Positions 5,688 through 8,765 of a stretch of 8,765 nucleotides of DNA are shown piece after piece. Under the pieces are notes generated by a model, which was not told where the DNA came from, searched no databases, and saw only the letters and a program-made list of their open reading frames with translations. A program made the translations under genes and the position numbers. The stretch's first letter is position 1. Each line of letters begins with the position of its first letter. The stretch is from Cohaesibacteraceae bacterium (lineage in GTDB: Bacteria > Pseudomonadota > Alphaproteobacteria > Rhizobiales > Cohaesibacteraceae), in NCBI GenBank assembly GCA_016764535.1, contig JAESRR010000272.1, positions 3,867 through 12,631 on the forward strand, in the 5' to 3' direction.

Positions 5688-7266
5688 ATATCACATCGAC
5701 GATCCAACCAACTGGCCGCACGGGCTCGATAAATGGACACCTTCAAAACTCTTCAAAATTGCGCTCTATTTCGGCGTTTGCTTTTGTTTTGCACTTACGA
5801 TCCCCAATAATCTTTGGGACCCGGAACTACGGCAGATTACTTTCATAATCGGTGTTCTGGGTATCTGGCGATATTCCTGGTGGTTCACCCATGCTGTTCG
5901 GGCCTGGATTTATGGACGTTTTGTTTATCCTTCTATTAGAGAAAGGGGCAGGAAACTCTGGCAGGCCGGATGGAGGCCCCGACATCTACATTTTATGATG
6001 ACAACCTATCTTGAACATCGCGACATCACCGAAAAGGTTGTTCGTAGCATTCTCATGGAAATTCGATGCTCCGGTGTGCCAGGAACAATCTGGCTCGGCT
6101 CATCGGTACGCCGTGATGAAGATATCGTCTGTGGTGTACTGCGGCGCGAAGCCCAGAACCTGGATGTTACACTTCGAATTATCCGCCAAAATGTACCAGG
6201 TAAACGGGCCGCAATTGGCCTGGTACTTAGAGCGATGAACCGCAATGCTGTGGAAGAAGATGATCTTGTGGTATTTATGGATGGAGATTTCATCCTGACC
6301 CGGGGAGCAATATCTTCCTGCATGCCGCTCTTTAAGTTGTTTCCGGATTTGCAGGCATGTACGACCAATGAAGAAGTGATATGCATCGGGCCAAAATGGA
6401 TTTCCATTTGGCTTGAAATGCGTTTCGCACAACGCCGTCTTGCCATGCAATCCCATTCGCTTTCCAAACGTGTCCTGACACTAACCGGTCGCATGTCTGT
6501 GTTTAGCGCAAGACATTTGCTCCGACACGAGTTTATTCGCCTGCTAGAGGCGGACCACCTTGATCATTGGTTGTGGGGTAATTTCCGGTTTCTTTCAGGT
6601 GACGACAAAAGCACCTGGTATTATATGCTCAAGGCACGGGTAGTTATGCTCTATGTGCCTGATGCTTTGGGGTATACTGTTGAAGTTATTGAGGGTTCCG
6701 GCCTTGAAAGAATGGTGCAAAATTTCAGGCGATGGTCTGGCAACATGTTGCGAAACGGAATGCGCGCCACCAAACTTGGACCACGTAAAATGCCGTTCTT
6801 TATTTGGTGGTGTCTGGTTGACCAACGCCTTTCAATGTGGACGATGCTGGTCAGCCCGGTTCTCGCACTCAGCGCCTCAATCCTGTACACGCCATCCTAT
6901 ATTTTGAGCTATGTGCTTTTCATCGCCGTCAGCCGAATGTTGTTATCATTGTTCCTTTATCAATATGCCCGGACCATCTCATTGGTCTATCCATGGATAT
7001 TGTATTTTAATCAGCTGATTAATGCGTCTGTGAAAGTCTATTGTATATTTCGATTGTCGAAACAAAAGTGGACCAATCGGGGAAATCAATCCAGCAGCGC
7101 GGAAGGAGATGCTCTACTTAACAAAGCCAGAAACGTGATGGCTATATGGTGCACGTCAGTTAGTGTCACTGCATTGTTTCTTGGTACAATAATTTATTCT
7201 GAATTGCTTGCCATTCCATCCCTGGGGGATAGCAAACTCTTGCTTTTACATTTGTTTGATTTCTGA
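5632..7266 (+). CDS. alg8: Alg8-like mannuronan synthase, family 2 glycosyltransferase
   Basis: A processive inner-membrane glycosyltransferase that polymerises GDP-mannuronate into polymannuronate. 544 residues from a TTG at 5632, with AGGAG six bases upstream; an ATG at 5668 (532 residues, behind the G7 run) is the alternative. The N-terminal membrane part has FIIGVLGIWRYSWWFTH (71-87), which closely matches Pseudomonas Alg8. Catalytic-domain signatures are DGD (217-219), TTNE (244-247), SKRVLTLTGRMSVF (278-291), the acidic DHLDHW block (308-313), GDDKS (323-327) and FRRWSGNMLRN (365-375), where processive synthases usually have QxxRW. Several hydrophobic spans follow (about 387-475), and a further span at about 503-525 extends the C-terminus past the usual Alg8 length of 494. 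Translation overlaps alg44, implying coupling. The last 21 bases overlap the convergent Nudix gene. Assignment is strong from motif order and from the alg44/algA/algD context; the exact uronic-acid polymer made is inferred. Confidence 0.93.
   Translation: MAHSNLFGGAIGMQRDNNKYHIDDPTNWPHGLDKWTPSKLFKIALYFGVCFCFALTIPNNLWDPELRQITFIIGVLGIWRYSWWFTHAVRAWIYGRFVYPSIRERGRKLWQAGWRPRHLHFMMTTYLEHRDITEKVVRSILMEIRCSGVPGTIWLGSSVRRDEDIVCGVLRREAQNLDVTLRIIRQNVPGKRAAIGLVLRAMNRNAVEEDDLVVFMDGDFILTRGAISSCMPLFKLFPDLQACTTNEEVICIGPKWISIWLEMRFAQRRLAMQSHSLSKRVLTLTGRMSVFSARHLLRHEFIRLLEADHLDHWLWGNFRFLSGDDKSTWYYMLKARVVMLYVPDALGYTVEVIEGSGLERMVQNFRRWSGNMLRNGMRATKLGPRKMPFFIWWCLVDQRLSMWTMLVSPVLALSASILYTPSYILSYVLFIAVSRMLLSLFLYQYARTISLVYPWILYFNQLINASVKVYCIFRLSKQKWTNRGNQSSSAEGDALLNKARNVMAIWCTSVSVTALFLGTIIYSELLAIPSLGDSKLLLLHLFDF
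5653..5659 (+). repeat. G7 homopolymer in the alg44/alg8 overlap
   Basis: Seven consecutive G lie eleven codons before the alg44 stop and inside the 5' end of the alg8 frame if the TTG start is used. Loss of one G, or a +1 frameshift here, would join the alg44 reading frame to the alg8 frame without a stop. Homopolymers of this length can slip in replication or transcription, but they are also common sequencing-error sites. Confidence 0.5.
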
Positions 7267-7896
7267 ATAATCCTGCCCAAAACATTCGGGATAGAATTTC
7301 AAAGCCGCCAAATAGAGTATGAGAAGTTTGGCATCCCTGATTTCATTATTATCAAAGAGTTCAGTCAACGCATTTGTTGTTATTTCAAGAACTTCAATAT
7401 CCTCATTTTCTGCAAGGATCCCGCCACCGGACTGAACCCGGTCAGATCCGGAATATTCGGCGAGATAGGGATAGATCATTTCTGTTGAAAATCCGGGGGA
7501 AGCATAACATGGCGACAAAGGGAGCAGTTTACGCAAGGCGTACCCAAGTTCTTCTCGCCCCTCACGCAATATAGCCTCTTGCGGTGTTTCACCTTCATCG
7601 ATTAAACCGGCAGCAGGCTGGACCAGATAGGGATTTGGATCTTTGGCCCAAATAAGTGGCGCACGCAATTGTCTCACCAATAATAATCTATTTCGAATCG
7701 GATCAATTGGCAGCACACAGGTACCGGACCCATGGTGATGTATATGCCGCTCAATCTGGTAGGGAGTACCAATAGACCCATTCCAGCGCATCAGCGCCCG
7801 AATTTTAACCCGTATCAGCGTTACCCATTTATCATAGACAATGGTTTGTTCAATGATCTCGGCCTGAACTGATGGATGTTTTTTTTCTTGCTCCAT
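7246..7896 (-). CDS. Nudix hydrolase of the NudK / ADP-ribose pyrophosphatase group
   Basis: A 216-residue cytoplasmic hydrolase of nucleoside-diphosphate sugars. The Nudix box fits GX5EX7REUXEEXGU exactly at 97-119 (GLIDEGE, then REGREELGY). Downstream, SGGGILAENEDIEVLE (156-171) and NNEIRDAK (183-190) strongly recall E. coli NudK (AGGG..EDIEVLE, GEIRDGK), which hydrolyses GDP-mannose to GMP and mannose-1-phosphate. This fits a position beside GDP-mannose-using genes, where it could limit the precursor pool; an ADP-ribose or other sugar-nucleotide substrate cannot be excluded. The ATG at 7896 has GGAG seven bases upstream and a TATAAT box further up. The gene is convergent with alg8 and their 3' ends overlap by 21 bases (7246-7266), so simultaneous transcription would produce complementary ends. 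It has a vegetative-type promoter rather than a sigma-54 one, so it is probably expressed independently of the polymer genes. Confidence 0.88.
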   Translation of the reverse strand: MEQEKKHPSVQAEIIEQTIVYDKWVTLIRVKIRALMRWNGSIGTPYQIERHIHHHGSGTCVLPIDPIRNRLLLVRQLRAPLIWAKDPNPYLVQPAAGLIDEGETPQEAILREGREELGYALRKLLPLSPCYASPGFSTEMIYPYLAEYSGSDRVQSGGGILAENEDIEVLEITTNALTELFDNNEIRDAKLLILYLAALKFYPECFGQDYSEIKQM

Positions 7897-7918
7897 TTGC
7901 TGGCTCCAGTTTCACAGC

Positions 7919-7924
7919 ATTATA
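7919..7924 (-). promoter_or_regulatory. -10 box (TATAAT) of the Nudix gene
   Basis: On the minus strand TATAAT lies 22 bases before the Nudix ATG and would start transcription near 7912. A good -35 box is not evident (GTCGAA-like at the right distance), so activation or a weak promoter is possible. The inverted repeats TGTTG-CAAA-CAACA (7951-7964) and ACGAC-AA-GTCGT (7973-7984) lie just upstream and might bind a regulator. Confidence 0.5.
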
Positions 7925-8036
7925 CGCAGCAAGAGTTAATTCGACGGCTTTGTTGCAAACAACAACATTCACACGACAAGTCGTATTGTCCTGTAATCTG
8001 GAGAAATATTGAAACAATTGATGTTAAAAAAGAAGT

Positions 8037-8112
<76 letters not shown>

Positions 8113-8171
8113 TTAACCAAAATGGAAGCACATGCCTCCGGAGACAGTTTGGGAAACTGACTCGATCAAGT

Positions 8172-8198
8172 GGCCGGACCATAATCACCGGTCCTGCC
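8172..8198. repeat. Hairpin GGCCGGACC / GGTCCTGCC upstream of the tRNA
   Basis: GGACC (8176-8180) pairs with GGTCC (8190-8194), extended by GGC (8172-8174) with GCC (8196-8198) across one mismatch, around a 9-base loop. It lies between the TIGR02300 gene and the tRNA and has no T run. Role unknown; it may help end transcripts reading through from the TIGR02300 gene. Confidence 0.35.
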
Positions 8199-8251
8199 GG
8201 AATCAAGCAACAAAATTGTCCTATACGCACAATTGTCATACTGCTGGATAC

Positions 8252-8284
8252 TTTGGGGAAAACCATTTTGCAGTTTCCCCCAAA
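8252..8284 (-). terminator. Hairpin terminator after the TIGR02300 gene
   Basis: TTTGGGGAAA (8252-8261) and TTTCCCCCAAA (8274-8284) form a long stem with one extra C, around a 12-base loop, starting about ten bases past the stop codon of the minus-strand gene. There is no pure T run, so it is an atypical terminator or a transcript-stabilising hairpin. Confidence 0.55.
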
Positions 8285-8293
8285 TGGTAATTC

Positions 8294-8683
8294 CTAGTCC
8301 TCTTTGGCGCCACCAACGGCAACACCTATGTCTATCGGTGTATCGTCGTCTTCATCGTCAAGAAACATGTCGCTGTCCTGGGAAGATGCTTCATCATCAC
8401 CATCACCATCAACATCCGGCAAGTCCAGATCTTTGGTTGCCTGTTCTTCATCCGCTTCCTCAAGAGAAACAGTGTCGTCATCTGCGTCCGGTGTTGTTGA
8501 TTTTTCGGCCTCGGTTGTATCCGCTGGCTTGGGTTCTTCTTTAACAACTTCAACAACTTCCGGGGCTGGCTTGGGAGCTTCAACCTCAACAACTGTTGCA
8601 CATTTTGGACATTGGACCGGAGTACGACACAAATCATAAAATTTGATACCGCAATCTTCACAAACCCGCTTTGTCGCGGGCAC
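8294..8683 (-). CDS. TIGR02300 (FYDLN acid) family zinc-ribbon protein, 5' end probably disrupted
   Basis: A 129-residue protein of unknown function, characteristic of Alphaproteobacteria. The N-terminal zinc ribbon uses C8/C11 and C25/C28 (CEDC and CPKC) around the family motif FYDL (15-18), here followed by Cys instead of the usual Asn. The rest is low-complexity: a Pro/Val/Glu stretch, then a strongly acidic Asp/Glu-rich tail to about residue 115. Family members, as I recall them, begin with about eight further residues leading into GTKR; here homology begins at TKR (residues 4-6). The upstream bases switch to GC-rich sequence that reads as another gene on the opposite strand. The GTG at 8683 is therefore probably a fortuitous start created by a junction. 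The family call is confident; the start is not. Confidence 0.8.
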   Translation of the reverse strand: MPATKRVCEDCGIKFYDLCRTPVQCPKCATVVEVEAPKPAPEVVEVVKEEPKPADTTEAEKSTTPDADDDTVSLEEADEEQATKDLDLPDVDGDGDDEASSQDSDMFLDDEDDDTPIDIGVAVGGAKED

Positions 8684-8765
8684 GCGCCGCTGGTCGGCAC
8701 CGAGCTACATGATGCTGCTGGAGATGGCCGTACTGGGATTCGGCTGGGCGGAGCTGCCGCGATGG
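8673..8765 (+). other. GC-rich fragment resembling a LysR-type regulator effector domain, joined to the TIGR02300 gene
   Basis: From about 8673 to the window end the sequence is about 70% GC (65 of 93 bases by my count), clearly above the rest. The plus frame starting at 8673 is open and reads VAGTRRWSAPSYMMLLEM and then GFGWAELPRW, which resembles the C-terminal effector-binding domain of LysR-type regulators (the GxGWxxLPRxL block). There is no start codon in a sensible place and the frame runs off the right edge. It overlaps the first few codons assigned to the TIGR02300 gene, so this is a fragment fused at about 8672-8681, either by rearrangement or by an assembly join. The LysR call rests on about 30 residues. 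Confidence 0.4.

Noticed and set aside
6006..6494. A 162-codon open frame on the minus strand inside alg8
   Set aside because: It is antisense to the catalytic core of the glycosyltransferase, is rich in Arg and Ser as shadow frames often are, and has no recognisable motif.
8392..8415. A run of CAT/CAC codons on the plus strand that would read as a polyhistidine tag
   Set aside because: It is the antisense of the Asp/Gly-rich acidic tail of the TIGR02300 protein on the minus strand, not a vector tag.

Overview
The window looks like chromosomal DNA from an alphaproteobacterium of moderate GC content. The main taxonomic clue is a small acidic zinc-ribbon protein of the TIGR02300 'FYDLN acid' family, which to my knowledge is confined to Alphaproteobacteria. 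No phage, insertion-sequence or CRISPR signature is visible.

Layout, left to right. (1) 1-316, minus: the N-terminal part of a GDP-mannose 6-dehydrogenase (AlgD-like), cut by the window edge. (2) 624-2090, plus: a sigma-54 enhancer-binding regulator with a degenerate receiver domain, followed by a strong hairpin terminator. (3) 2307-3800, minus: a bifunctional mannose-1-phosphate guanylyltransferase / mannose-6-phosphate isomerase (AlgA-like). (4) 4104-5687 and 5632-7266, plus: an Alg44-like PilZ/membrane-fusion protein overlapping an Alg8-like glycosyltransferase. (5) 7246-7896, minus: a NudK-like Nudix hydrolase overlapping the 3' end of alg8. (6) 8037-8112, minus: tRNA-Ala(GGC). (7) 8294-8683, minus: the TIGR02300 gene, whose 5' end runs into about 90 bases of GC-rich DNA that reads as a LysR-type regulator on the other strand.

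Genes 1 to 4 form a compact alginate-like (polymannuronate) module. AlgA makes GDP-mannose, AlgD oxidises it to GDP-mannuronate, and Alg8 with the c-di-GMP receptor Alg44 polymerises it across the inner membrane. The gene order (alg44 before alg8, three separate transcription units) differs from the single algD-8-44-KEGXLIJFA operon of Pseudomonas. No epimerase, acetylase, lyase or outer-membrane export gene is in view.

The most notable observation is regulatory. Each of the three biosynthetic units has a well-placed, correctly oriented -24/-12 (sigma-54) promoter: 359-374 minus for algD, 3829-3844 minus for algA and 4031-4046 plus for alg44-alg8. The regulator keeps the sigma-54-contacting GAFTGA loop and sits in the middle of these units, so it is the obvious candidate activator. 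Its receiver domain lacks the phospho-acceptor Asp and the conserved Lys, which argues against ordinary two-component control. Polymer synthesis would then be controlled at two levels: transcription through sigma-54 and synthase activity through c-di-GMP binding to Alg44.
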